Below, piece after piece: positions 26,218 to 48,626 of a stretch of 64,000 nt of DNA. The DNA comes from Baylisascaris procyonis (lineage: Eukaryota > Nematoda > Chromadorea > Rhabditida > Ascarididae), in contig JAZARR010000200.1 in NCBI GenBank assembly GCA_037389465.1, forward strand, positions 5,463,501 through 5,527,500, given 5' to 3'. The notes below the pieces were generated by a model. It had not been told where the DNA came from. It ran no database searches and saw only the letters and a program-made list of their open reading frames with translations. The position numbers and the translations under genes are program-made. Positions within the stretch are counted from its first letter, which is position 1. Each line of letters opens with the position of its first letter.

Positions 26218-28729
26218 ATTCTTCAATTCCGATATAAGCATACTAGACAATCAAGATAACTTTAAATTCTAAAATCTCCCTAAATTTTCATCAGTTAATA
26301 TACTATGATGGAAGTTTTCGGACGCGATTTATCAACAAGCATGCGACTCCATTTTGCCTACGGCATTATTCAAAGGGTATGATTGTTATAAAAACTAATA
26401 AATTCCAATGCGAGAATTTCATTGAGTGTGTAAAACGCCCACCCTATCCATTGATTAAATGCTCGACGATAGTTATATTATTTTAGTTAGTGCCGAATGT
26501 ATGGCACTCTTATAGAATGCAAGCTGAACGAAACTTTATTCGACCATTTATATCGATCAAACTGGTTGTGGCATCCGGCAAATTCAATGAACTCGTTTTA
26601 ACGAGCCTTACTGGTTCCCGTTTCATTGATCCATTGTTGACAATCGGCTGCTAGTCACTCATAGGAGCCATGAGTCAATGAAAACTTTGGTCATTCACCA
26701 TTCATCGTCCACCGGTTGAGTGAACTGATTGCCGGAAAATCTACAAGTCCAGTCGGCTTGAATAAACAAATTTTATTGATGCCAAAGTTTAGCAATCGGC
26801 AAATATATCTTTAGCCAGCACTTGCGCAGGAATCGAATGCTGCCAAATGGACATAGCGGGTTGGCGAACAAAGTGGGCCAATTCCAGCAGGAAAAGGGCC
26901 AAGTGACACTGAGCTAACAGCCCTAAGTGAGGACCCTCAGTGCTTATCGGGTGCTGCTCAGTGAGCGAATACCATTAAATGTGATTATGCGCTGTCGTCG
27001 CGTTTATTTCTAAGCTAGAAACATTTACTCTCATCGAATTTTCGATTTATAAAAATGGAACGTTGAGGTATGGAATAGGAGAGAGGGGAGGAGAAAACGA
27101 GAGAGGGACAAGGAGAATGCGAAGAGATACAACAAAAATGCTGTCGTATTAGAACAATAATGTCTGACATGCTAAAAATAACAGAATTTTTTCTCGCTTC
27201 AAACGACTTAGCAGAAAATATATGAGAGCACAAAAAAAAGAACTACAAAGCCCGACTCATTTATTAAAGACATCTTTTCACTGATTGAGTTTTTTTCTGG
27301 AGATCGTTCAACTATTCGGCAGTGGAAAAGAATTTTTTGTGGATTTCCTTTCGTCTGTCCATCTTGTTACTTCGTTCCCTTCTTTCTCTCCCCTCTCCCC
27401 CCTATTCATCGGCCGTTTGAGCTAATTTGGTCAGTTCCAGTACTTCTTAATCAAATATATTTCATGTGACCAAATATTGTTAACATTCGCATAGATAGAG
27501 CAAAAATACATCATTAAACGAAAAAATTTCTCATAAAATGATAGACATAACCGCGAAGCCATGTTCATCTCACCTTTAATTGCTTCACTATTCAATACCA
27601 GCTAATTTTATTGTTATACTGTCAACAGTAAAATTTGTCGTGGAATATACAATGTAGATGAGAATTGGAAGACTGTAGAGGAAGTGAATAAGTGTAACTA
27701 AGAAATCAGCATGAGCAAGCACTTTTGCATTGTCTCTTATCGCATCAACCGTTTCATAAATTGCTAAGAAATAATAAAATATTTGCAATTGATCGATTCA
27801 TATTTTCACTGAACCAATCGGTCGCATAAATACAAAAGAAATATTTTTTTTTCATGTGTTTCGCAACCATATCACTTCCTAAAGTGCCCTCCTAAACATA
27901 GAAATCTAGAAATTCTGTTCTGTGTCTATAATTGCTGTCGAATTCGATGAATTGCTCGTAATTTAATGTAAAAACAAAAATCGTATCCGAGAATCTTCCA
28001 TAGAAACGGTTCAGCTAATTAGAATACGAATATGTAATTGCTTATTTTTTATCTGTAATAATTACCTTATTCTTTCATTTCTTATCTTTATCTTCATCCG
28101 CAATTTGTAGTTTATGAAACCGGTTGGTCTAATTAAATATATTTTGAAAGCGCATGTTTTAGCAACTTCTCTGATCCATTTTTTTTTCTTTTGTTGATGT
28201 GGTAAATCTCAAAAGAAATTATTTGAAATGAATAAGGAGATTAAAACTTAATTCCATCAAAATCTTCAATTGATTAAGAAATGTGGTTATCAAATTTTGA
28301 GTGCAAATCTTATTGATTATTTCATAGAATAGTCACTCATTGACTTTTAATTTTTAAAAATCAGAAATAATTTTTGAAAAGTCTTATAAATTCTTTAAAA
28401 TTGCTTTAAAGTATTCTGTTTTAAACTACGAAAAAAAAAACTTCATAAGAACAACTGCCATGAATAGCATTGAGTAAAGTACATCGTACAAAATTGATGA
28501 AGTTATACGGGGTTCTATTCGAAAGATAACGATAGCCTTCGCTGTAGACAATTCAAAGCCATCTCTATTAACTAAAAGATGCTTTTTTTCAGCCTACTTT
28601 TTGCACATTGCATACACTTTGCATCTGTATGTTTTTTTGGTGTTTGAATTTCTGTTAGCCATTTCGAGAGCAACTAGAGCTGTTTGAAATGATTCGTCGA
28701 TTTGCATGTCATCGTTAGCTAGCAACTGT

Positions 28730-28760
28730 TGATGGGATTTCGATTTTGCAAATCCCATCA
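28730..28760. repeat. Perfect 11-bp hairpin with 9-nt loop
   Basis: TGATGGGATTT pairs exactly with AAATCCCATCA across a 9-base loop. It lies inside an unrecognised 84-codon minus-strand ORF. It is not followed by a T-run on either strand. Confidence 0.7.
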
Positions 28761-30643
28761 GCACAACCATTTCGCAACGACTTTTAAACGTTTTTCTTAT
28801 AGCTACGTAATTGCTCTTGACTCCGATAATGACTCCATCTATTACCAATCAATAAGATTCTAAAAATTGCAGATATCCATCAACATTAATTATTAGATGT
28901 CAAGAAAACAACAGTAAACGTATGGATTTTAAGTGGCAAAAAAAACTCAAAAGAAGATAAATGGTGATATGGAGTGGCAAAAAGAAGATAAATAATCAAA
29001 GCGATGATATGAGAATGAATGAAATTCACGAAATTATTAAGTGAGAAGATGAAATGATAAGGTTGTAAGAAAATGCAAAAGTTTTCAACAATAAGTTGAA
29101 TGAAATAATTGAAAACGGCAAAACAAGTTAACGAAAATTGGAAGAATTCCAAATAAAAAAATGAACTCATAAAGAGCAGAAAAATTTCCTATGTACGAGA
29201 AAGCGATGATCTACTGATTCAAAGGTCTGCGTATGATTAATGATCGCTTAATGCTGCAGTGGATTATCGTTCGCTGAATCATTCAATACTTCCTACCGTA
29301 ATCCTATAGGCTGGCACATATATGTGCTTTCACTTTCACTTGGCTGAGAAAACGCAAACGCATTGTGCACATTGAATATTGAAAGTCACTTAACTTTAAA
29401 CGTCTCCTTGCGTTGCCGTGGCTAGTATAAAAACACACCACAAATCCATGGTCAAAGAAGAAAGACTGATCGATATATTCTTATAAATAATTGTCAACTA
29501 CCAGAAAATGCATCAGCCGTGTGAAATTTAATATGTCCATTTCCGGAATGCAATCTTATAGACCCAAATATCTATTTGAACATCATAAAAAAAGATTAAA
29601 TTCCGGTATGCATTCACTCAAAGATGTGATAAATAAATGCAAATTACGAGGCAAGGTGATCAATAAGTTATGAAATTAGTTTCCTCGTTTTTTTTCGTCC
29701 AGAAAAATAAACCAGATAGCTCTGAGGCGATCGACAAATGAAGACTCATTCATTTGTTCATTGACAATACCAGAATAATTTTGAATATTGTTTCTGAAAT
29801 ATTAAACTCAATGCTGTCCATTGCGCTGCCCGATATCGCCGGTAAATTCTCTCCTGTTAGAATGCGTAAGATCTATGGGTAATGCTGACGGTAATGACTA
29901 ATCGCTCGACGCCACATTGCTGTATAAAGAAACATTGGCCGATCTAACGATCGGCATCACTCAATCACAAGATGTTATCATCCGGCTCTCGAAAAAAGAT
30001 ATTTTAGAGTGATCTGCAAAATAAAATCACATACTTTTCGAGTATTGCGCGATCCAGCTTTTATTGGAGATTCACGTCACAGTTAAAGACAAAATTCTTA
30101 AGTAATATTTCAGGACAGCCCCTTAAGATGAGCTTTTTTTTTCTCGAATCCTACAAGTGTATTTATTTTTTCCAGGCCTTATACTAAAGTCTTGTGAATG
30201 TGCTTGTAAGTCTCATTTTAAGCCTCAGCTTTATGTCACATTTTCTAAGTTTTTGTTGTCTTCGAATCTTCAGAGGGGCAATTTACATGAAGATGCATCC
30301 CATTCATAATCGACCAACTTTGGTTAATAACAAATATCGTTGAAATACAATTATCCATCCGACAACCACAATTAGCGTTTTGAATTTAGAAAATGTTGAA
30401 AATTTTTTGATGAGATTTTGTTATCATCATATTTAGGAGAAAGTTTTTTAGGAAAAGAAATTCGATGCCCTCATCGATGTTTCTGTCATAAAAAGTCACC
30501 CCTAAAAAAGCTTTTACATAAAAACTTTGTACTTTTGCGATGTGAGGACTAATTCTCATCAAATTCTGCTTTCTAATTTTGAATTCGTGTAGAAAATTTT
30601 CGCCCACAAAATTCTCAAATTAAGGAAGGATGAGGTGGCGTAT

Positions 30644-30657
30644 GGGGGGGGGGGGGG
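30644..30657. repeat. G14 homopolymer
   Basis: Fourteen consecutive G lie within a purine-rich stretch in otherwise AT-rich DNA. Confidence 0.95.
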
Positions 30658-32290
30658 AATGGGAGAGAATTTCTAAGAGTTATCATCGATAATGGAATGG
30701 ATCCAGTGAGGTGAAAAAAATTTTTTCTGAATTTTTTTTTAAATTTTCAAAACGAATACGGGTGCTATTTTCAGAAGGACTTTCAATAAAGATTATGAAT
30801 GACTATCATAAGGCGTTTGCCATTCAGCAGTAATATTTTTAAAAAATCGCAACGAATAATCAATGAATGTCATTTTCTTTTTTCACTTAAAGATGATTTT
30901 TCATGTAATGATTCTTTTCGCTATTTCTGTCAGCATTTGAGAACATTCCAAAGAAATTCAACAACTCAGCATAGCTTATTTATACTTTATTCGAAAAGAA
31001 AATCAATAAATTAGGCTGTACTCTATAAACTACATCTTTATACAAATCCTGGATTGTGTCTGTCTGTCGGTGTTGGTCTGTCTCGGTATCTGCCGAATGA
31101 ATATTTGTCTACTGAATTAGCATTCAACAGGTTGAGCTATTTTTAATAGAGTTTATAGCCAAAATAATAGATTTAATCAAATTTCATCCAATAATTGCAG
31201 ACTTCATCAACTGATCAGCAAACACAGATGTGGACTCAGTAAGAAAGAAAGTGTTCTAAAATAAGGTACTAATTATGCTAACGGTTACTGGTTGGCTGTG
31301 AGTATTGACAAGTTGCTATTAGCAGATTTATGGAACGAATAACCTGAAATCAGGCCAACATCGGAGAAGATACGAGTAATATTGAGTAAACTACCTAATT
31401 CTATAATATGCGATTTATTGGCTAAATAAAAAATGTTTTTTTTTAAACTTCTCATCAAGAAGAAGTCATCTATCATCATCACTATTTTTCTCTTGGTCAG
31501 CATTTGCACCCGCCAAATTAATACTTATTTTATTTATTTAAATTGCAGCAAAATCACACAGACGTTAAATTAGGGAAGGGAAGGGAGATGGGTGAAGGGA
31601 TGAGGAGGCAAAACACAAAGAAGAGGCATTTTATTCAAAGCATTTCAAACCTGATTTTAAACTTTTCCGTCAGCTAGTAGTGGGGTAGTGACGACTCCTT
31701 TCCAGAAACAGCGATTCACAATATTGTGCAATGAACACATCGAACGTATCATTTTGCTTATCGATTCGTAATTCAATATTCAAAATAATGAGAAATTTTC
31801 AAAAATTTTCAAAAAAAATTTCAAAAAATCAATTTCGGATATGAGAAGTAACCTAATCATCCATAGGAAATCTTCACCTATAATTGCGCACATATAACAA
31901 TGTTGAATGCATCAATTATGTAAACAAATTATGGCTGTCAAGTTCGCACACATATCACCGCAAAAATTTTGTTGAATTATGCATGACTTTTTAAGCGCCA
32001 CACAAGTGGTCTGAAAAACACGTCAACGGTAATTTTGCGCTGAATTTTTTTTTTTTGAAAATTTGAAAATTAGTGCGAAACAATTTTAAATAGCCCAAAA
32101 AGCGAAACAATCTCACAAACTATCGTATTCGGTTGCCCATAGTAAAATTTCACATATTAAAATAATAATCGACATTCGATGAGAAAAGAAAATGGAAAGC
32201 TTTCGCGAATAGAAACAAATATAATTTAAACAACACAAGATGTGCTTCTTGTGTGGTTGAGAAAGTGATCACGTACACTCCCTACTAAAA

Positions 32291-32423
<133 letters not shown>

Positions 32424-34702
32424 TGCATGCGTGCAAGCGTTCGTTAACGTCACCGAAATATGAAAAAATTGAGGAATGGTAAGCGATAATAAGTGCAACG
32501 ATTTATCGAAGAATATTATGAGCAATGAAACCCCACAAGCGACTATGGCAATGAGTTTCATGACTACCGAAATGAGATGAACGAATGCAATAACGAGTAT
32601 TTATGAACAAATAAAACTAATATTCACTTAAATTGCGCACGGAAACGCCGAGAAGTGTAGATTTCTTACTATTGTCACCATCATTTTCAAAGAATATTAC
32701 GAATAAATTCAGTTTTGCAGAAATTCGCTTGATACAAACATTTCATCATATTCCAATGTCAGCTTCCTTTTTTCCAACGGATAGGGAGAGGAAGTAATTG
32801 AGGAATTTCCTTAACAAGCATTTTTACTAATCCCGAATTGAGGGGAAATTACATGTTTCCAATACAAACGACATGCAAACGCTCATTACGAAAGTGAAAT
32901 TAAGAATTAAAAAAGCAATCTTTTTTTTTTCATTTAGTGCTAAAAGAAAGTCATATCATTTCCGAATTAAAAAAAAACGCTACAGACTTATACATCGAGA
33001 AACTCCTAAAATATTTTCATCGCTTTCTTCCGTTACTCTTTCTTTCGCACCGTTTACTGACTATCCTTTTTAGCAGTAATTTAAAAAGTAATAAATCCGT
33101 AAAAATAGACGTTTGTTGATGAGCAGTACTTTGAAGCAATTTGTGGCCACAGGAAGTGTTAAGCTCAACAAAAAAGTGCGTTTCAATCCATACCTTTTAT
33201 GGAATGTATTGTTTGTTAGAAGCAATAGACAAATAAAAGAGGCTTTTTTTTTATATGACTGGTGGCTATGAATGGAAGAGTGATTCGAAAGTCCATCATT
33301 AAATTTGATCAAGACGTCATCCCATTTCGAGAAAATAGTGACACTTTGAAAAAAAAAAGCAGATTGCCTTTGAAAAAAAAAAACGAATCCATTTCAGAAA
33401 AAGTGTCGATTAAGGGAAAAAAGCGTCGATTTGAGTAGGATTTTTCAAATTTATTAGAGCATTACGCATAAATTCAATAACAATCTACTAATGGGGAAGG
33501 GAGAAATTTAATAGTCTCCAATCAAAAATAATTTTTAAACAATCATTAAACGATATAAAAGTTAAATAAAATATAAATGATTTTCGCTATCAAGGAGTGA
33601 AAAAAATATTCGAAATAACCAAAAATACGTTGCTTCTTTTTTTCAATAGTTTTCGCAACATTTGAGTAGGGCATTGAATGTATTTGCGCAAAAGACCACA
33701 CAAAAAAACCATTTAAAAAAATCAATTGCAAGTGAGCAAAAAAAAAGAAAGAAAAAAACTATTCCCTCAAAACAGAGAATGTTTGATGGCTATTCGTTTG
33801 CTATTCTTAGCGTCTTCTTTGATTTCTGGTGCTTGCTTAATGGAGCATACGCTTCGTATACAAGCAAACAATGTGAAGCTTAAATGAGGGCTTCAATCTA
33901 ATCCTCAGATATTGATAACTGATTACGAATTAATTGGGGTAGAAGGAAGGAAAAGGATATTTGTATTTTACAGCACAAATCTAAAGGAGGAGGAAATTGA
34001 AATTACTGTCTTCTTTTAAAACTATTTAAATGATCGTTTAATTTTCTTCATATTTTAATGCCAGCTGAAGCTAACAATTGTAATCGATATGTAAATCATT
34101 ACTTGCAGATTTCTATAGTAACCATATTGATTTGTTCTAAAATGCTTTACTTTCAACTAAAATAATATGTAATTTGCTTCACTAAAATATGTAACAAAAT
34201 TTGATTGAATTATCGATGAATAAATGATCGATGTTGTACGCTATTTCGATATACTGTCAACAAAACTTTGAATTAATTGTTTGAAAGATTTTTTTCGAGT
34301 TTTTTTTAAATTTTTTTTAATGGGCCTTAACATCAATCTCCTACGGTTTAGTGCAAAGGTGAATACAGAACTTAATTTCAAATATCTCACAGTCCTATCA
34401 CAAAGTAGACATACTTTATTTCTATATACATATCAAAGCGAAGAGGAAGATGGGAGTGGGAGTGGACGAGGATGGAGAGTGTTTTGCTTCAGACTTTTTA
34501 AGACAAATAAGTTCCCTCTTTTCTAAGTTGTAAACTTTTATGAACGGAATAGATTCAATGCAGTGCTACAAAGGTCATCTCCATTTTAGAATATCATTCG
34601 CAAATTTCAACTCTTACTTCTTTGGCAAATAGACAAGGAGGAATCGGATAGCCAACAAGTCTGCCACCTCTGAGACAGCTAACATATAAAAAACAAGTCA
34701 CT

Positions 34703-34748
34703 CCATCCCTCTCTCCCCACCGAACAGTGGGGGAGAGATAGGAGTGGT
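34703..34748. repeat. C/T - G/A hairpin
   Basis: CTCTCTCCCCAC and GTGGGGGAGAGA face each other across CGAACA. The 12-bp stem has one bulged G. It lies in the gene-poor region. Confidence 0.6.
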
Positions 34749-35416
34749 TAGGTGAGATGTGGAAGAAAATTGGCTATTTGGCATTCGCTTTGCAGAGCAT
34801 GATGCGTTCCTCATGAAGCACAAATAACTTATTAGACGTAATGTGTTATTTCTAAATATTGCATTTGCATATCTTACGAAAGATTATTTCAAATGTCATC
34901 TATAAGATTGAAGCAAATATGGTCACATAAGTAGTAGACCGCTAAGTAGCCAAAAGTTAGAATTGAGGAAAATACCTACATTTATTAAAGCAAAGAGAGT
35001 GTTTATTCCTAAAGAGGAACTTCATCTCATATTGAAACAAAGAGAGAAAAGGTGAAAACGCTAGCACTGATACATAATCCCTTAATATAGATGCCTTCAT
35101 CCTTCATCCAAAGCCTTCATCCATAATTCAGTGAATGCCTAAAAAATCGGCGTACAAATAGAACTTTGAAAGGAATCTTCTGAAGTGCACGGATTAATCT
35201 GGAAATTGTTTAATACTCGACAGTATTTTGATAACATCTTTTTAAATTTTTTCCAATTTTTCACATATCGAAAATTTTGTTCTGCGATTTGCCGTCATCT
35301 ATGGCACAAATCAGTGCACAGCTCAAATCTATGAATGCAATATGAACGCTTGCAAATAGAAACATAGGGTTTTATTCAACAACAATTACAAAAGAAACAG
35401 TAAACCGTCGATGCTA

Positions 35417-35550
35417 TTCCACATCGTCAATAGAACTTCTATGCATAGTGTTAAGCCGAGAAAAAGACGATGTTTTCAGAAGTTCCTCTCGTTCCATATC
35501 GTCAATAAAGCGTTTATGCAGCGTCCAAAGCCTAGAAAAAGACAACTATT
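35417..35550. repeat. Diverged ~75-bp tandem duplication
   Basis: Two copies start with TTCCACATCGTCAATAGA (35417) and TTCCATATCGTCAATAAA (35492). Both carry TATGCA and GCCGAGAAAAAGAC or GCCTAGAAAAAGAC at matching offsets. The second copy ends just before the 90-codon minus-strand ORF described next. Confidence 0.75.
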
Positions 35551-35558
35551 CTAATAAG

Positions 35559-35831
35559 TCACTTAAATTTAGCACTGCAAAATTGTTGCGACGAATTAAC
35601 TAGACATTGCAGAAGTGACATATTTAAGCGGTAAGTGGCAACGACGATTTTTATGAGTAAATAGAAAATAGGCATTAAAAGAAATGCGCATTTAGAATGC
35701 GACAGTAGAATCCTATAGTGGCATTTCTCATATAACGATGCAATTGCATTCATCAATTGTGATATGGACAAATTTCTAGCTCTCTTTGCAGCATTTTTGG
35801 CACGAAACAACCTTTCCAATTGAAACACCTG
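35559..35831 (-). CDS. Possible alternative 3'-terminal exon or separate small exon
   Basis: A TTACAG acceptor opens a 90-codon frame that starts VFQLERLFRAKNAAKRARNL and ends in a stop at 35559. The first third is basic and helical-looking, and the rest is hydrophobic. It is in phase 0 with a GTGAGT donor inside the last spermidine synthase exon (GAA|GTGAGT, 36527-36522), so it could be an alternative C-terminus of that gene. The main model stops at 36506 with a poly(A) signal close by, so this exon may be unused or belong to another transcript. It is not recognised. Confidence 0.25.
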   Translation of the reverse strand, partial: QVFQLERLFRAKNAAKRARNLSISQLMNAIASLYEKCHYRILLSHSKCAFLLMPIFYLLIKIVVATYRLNMSLLQCLVNSSQQFCSAKFK

Positions 35832-35847
35832 TAATGAAAACAAACAT

Positions 35848-35866
35848 ATATATATATATATATATT
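35848..35866. repeat. Short (AT)n array
   Basis: A short run of AT dinucleotides lies next to the acceptor of the candidate exon at 35831. Confidence 0.8.
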
Positions 35867-36495
35867 TGTTTTCAGTACAGGATAAATCAGGCTACAATGA
35901 AGTAAAGAAGTGCTGACAAAAGCGTTCAACAGAAAAGTTGGTGAATGCAAAACCGGCCACAAACAACTTAGTGGATTCCGAAGACGGTAAGCAAAACAGC
36001 GATGATGCCCCTTGCTGTGCAAAACAAATAGCATCAATTCTTTCATAGGCCGATACATTTTGAGAATTGCAACATCTACTGCATTTTGGCAATATTGGAA
36101 TTTCAAGAAGCAGTATAAACCGTTCATCGGTGAACCGCGAATTTAGACTGAAATTATGAGCAAAACGCTCAAAATTGAGAAGCAACAAACTTGTATGAAA
36201 TTGTTGAATGAAGTAATAGTATCTAAAGGTAGCTCCAGCCGGCGCTGGATGAATCCCACATCAATATCCCATCGATATCTACTTGCATGCTCATTTCAAA
36301 TGAAATGTTTCAACTGTTCACACAATGTTAACATCACATTAGTGCCGCATATGGCGAGAATAAGTTGACTAGAATATCGAAATGAATCTGCTCGATGTTC
36401 TTAATCCAGAATCATCCAGTGCTTGTTCGAATCCTTCTCAAGCACTCGTCACATCACTTTTGCGTCATCTTAACAACAAAATCTTGGTGCATTCT

Positions 36496-36501
36496 TTTAT
36501 T
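36496..36501 (-). terminator. Poly(A) signal AATAAA of spermidine synthase
   Basis: AATAAA on the minus strand begins four bases after the stop codon. This supports the end of the gene at 36506 with a very short 3' UTR. Confidence 0.6.
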
Positions 36502-36505
36502 TAAC

Positions 36506-46384
<9,879 letters not shown>

Positions 46385-46574
46385 TTCGCTAATAGTACTA
46401 CACGGTTAGAAGGATGTCACAATCTTTATGCCCTTTTAAACGTCCACTACCTTATCATTACAATTACCCTGCAAAAATACATACCTACGGAATTAGTCAA
46501 AACAAACGTTTACCATATTCGAGAAAATTAACACAGATTTCCTAATTTATTTAATGCTGAATAGCGGAGCGAAG

Positions 46575-46640
46575 AGAGAGAAAGAGAAAGGGAAGAGGAA
46601 GGGGAAGGGAGCGAACCTCCTCCTTTCCCTTTCCCTTTTG
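46575..46640. repeat. Purine/pyrimidine inverted repeat upstream of spermidine synthase
   Basis: A purine arm (AAAGGGAAGAGGAAGGGG and on) is followed after GCGAACC by a pyrimidine arm (TCCTCCTTTCCCTTTCCC). The arms can pair over about 20-25 bp with mismatches. It sits about 190-255 bp upstream of the spermidine synthase start codon. Confidence 0.65.
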
Positions 46641-46679
46641 TATACATGGGCCTGTGGCTTGTATGGAAGGAGGGGCTCT

Positions 46680-47110
46680 TATCTAAACGGTGAGCGATGC
46701 GCTTTGCTGAGAAAACGACCGGCTACCTAAATTATCGACCAGGAAAATTTTCAAATTTTTCTCGTTTAGGAATGTAACAATCTGGACGGAAAATTTCTTG
46801 TTACCTTCAAGTGTCAAGAACTCGTCAAGACCGAATTGCTGGAGGAGGCGAAAGGGGGGGGGGGGGCAAGGTGAACAACTCGGCTCACACCGGAATTCGG
46901 TCGTGGCCGTGTTTAACCTATGGCCGTAGAGACATAATTTAAATCCCGTCTTAGCCCTGATCCCGATTTCATTTAATTCGGTCGCCCAATAAGGACCACA
47001 TTTAACCCGCTTGCATGCGGCCATGAGTTTAATGAGTTTGAAGTCTCTGCTTCGGTTGCAGCGAGGATGGAGTTTAGCTTAATCTCATCACCCCGCAATG
47101 AAAACAGGGC
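46680..47110. other. GC-richer block of unknown origin with G13 run
   Basis: This stretch is visibly richer in G and C than its surroundings. It holds a 113-codon minus-strand frame (47024-46683, beginning MAACKRVKCGPYWATELNEI) with a Cys/Pro-rich middle encoded by the G13 run (46854-46866). It resembles no family I know and could be an old inserted element. Confidence 0.3.
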
Positions 47111-48304
47111 CAAGAGGTCATGCTAGGGAGTACGTGCAAAAATTTCTCGCCATCCTTTTGTGGTTTCTCATCACTAGCCAAATGACGTTATGGAAAATGT
47201 AGACAATTGCATATACGTGGAAGCATGACGTCATTGCAAAGTGGCTGTCAATAAATTTGCAAAACCATAGTGAAAACATCAACTTGCAAAAAAAGAACAT
47301 AAAAATAAAGTCAACAAATCCAAACATAGATGAAAAACATGCCAATATAGAGTAATTTTTTTATTACGTAGTATCGGAGCTGCTGTGGTGAGCCGCGCTA
47401 AATTTATTCGAAAGAGATACGACAAACACACAATCGTTTCGATGTGCAACTCAACTTGTACATCCGTAAAATCTGACAACCTTACAAATTGGTCACAAGT
47501 TTGAGCAGAACGTAGCACTTCACTGCGCCTATTTGTTTAGGGCAATAATGCGATGTACGCTTTCGATATTTTCGCACAGCTCTTTTTATTTCTTTATCTC
47601 TCATCTTCCCTTTAATTTTTTTTTTTCACTTTGTTTTCTTTTTCTGCTGCAATCTTTTCAAACTTTGTTCGACTTCCCACTCCTCTTCTTGTTCCCTTCT
47701 CAAGGCACACACCCCATTCCCCTTCATCTTTCACTTATTTCCACTTCTCGGTTAAGATGTATCAACGATTCCCGTGGTTCATATCAATTGCATGTTAAAT
47801 GAGAATTTGATATTATAAAAGTTTGTGTTATTATTTAAGCTAATGATCATTCGTGTTATCTCCAAGGATTCTGATAGAGTTTCCAATACTCCCTAAAATA
47901 TAATTAGCGTTCTTATCTCGTTCGAATATATGATCGTATAGATTTCGAGGTTTTTATTATTGAATGAATAACGCAATGGCGCTCATCAATAACGCCTCTC
48001 TGATTGTCTCTGTTATATCCGCTGACGCAATTTTTGAGTATAGATTTTTTATTCCTAATTGACTACTCAGAATTTCAGGGGAGGGGAGAGGGGGGAACTT
48101 CCTAAATTCGAATCAATCCTTCTAGATGGTCTAAATTTATATTTATTTGGAGGATTAACTGACTCTTCAAGGTTTAGCTTACGAAGGAAAAGAAGCATTG
48201 ATTCGCGCAACCGTGGAAAAAAACGTGCCAAAGAGAACACGGACCATTGAGTAGTTTTATTTTTCTCTGCTTAAACTTGCTCTTAATTTTACTTCTCGTA
48301 GACG

Positions 48305-48416
48305 AAATGAGATTCCCTATGTTCCGCATTGTACGATCACTTCCGCTACTGACATTTGCGCCGTTATTCACACTCGTTCTGTTGTCTTTTGTTGTCCCCT
48401 CCCTCTTCCCTGCCAT
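48305..48416 (-). CDS. Possible first coding exon, hydrophilic
   Basis: From the ATG at 48416 a hydrophilic Ser/Asn/Lys/Arg-rich frame (MAGKREGTTKDNRTSVNN...) reads to an AGAA|GTAAAA donor-like site at about 48305. No partner exon was found to the left. It could be an upstream exon of an unseen gene or chance. Confidence 0.15.
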
Positions 48417-48540
48417 AATTCTGGAAGCGTATATTGCGTAATATGGAGTTCACATTGCGCAACAGTACACTTGATAAATAAGGATGGATTGTACCGACGC
48501 TTTCGACTCCTTCTTTCCTTCTTTTATTGCCACAATATTT

Positions 48541-48622
<82 letters not shown>
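48541..48622. repeat. (AT)n microsatellite, about 40 units
   Basis: About 80 bp of alternating TA, beginning TATGTATATAT and ending ATATATGTAATG. Confidence 0.97.

Positions 48623-48626
<4 letters not shown>

Noticed and set aside
27588..27788. Hydrophobic minus ORF considered as the missing membrane exon of the synaptotagmin-like gene.
   Set aside because: No donor in the required phase was found, and hydrophobic frames are common in T-rich DNA.
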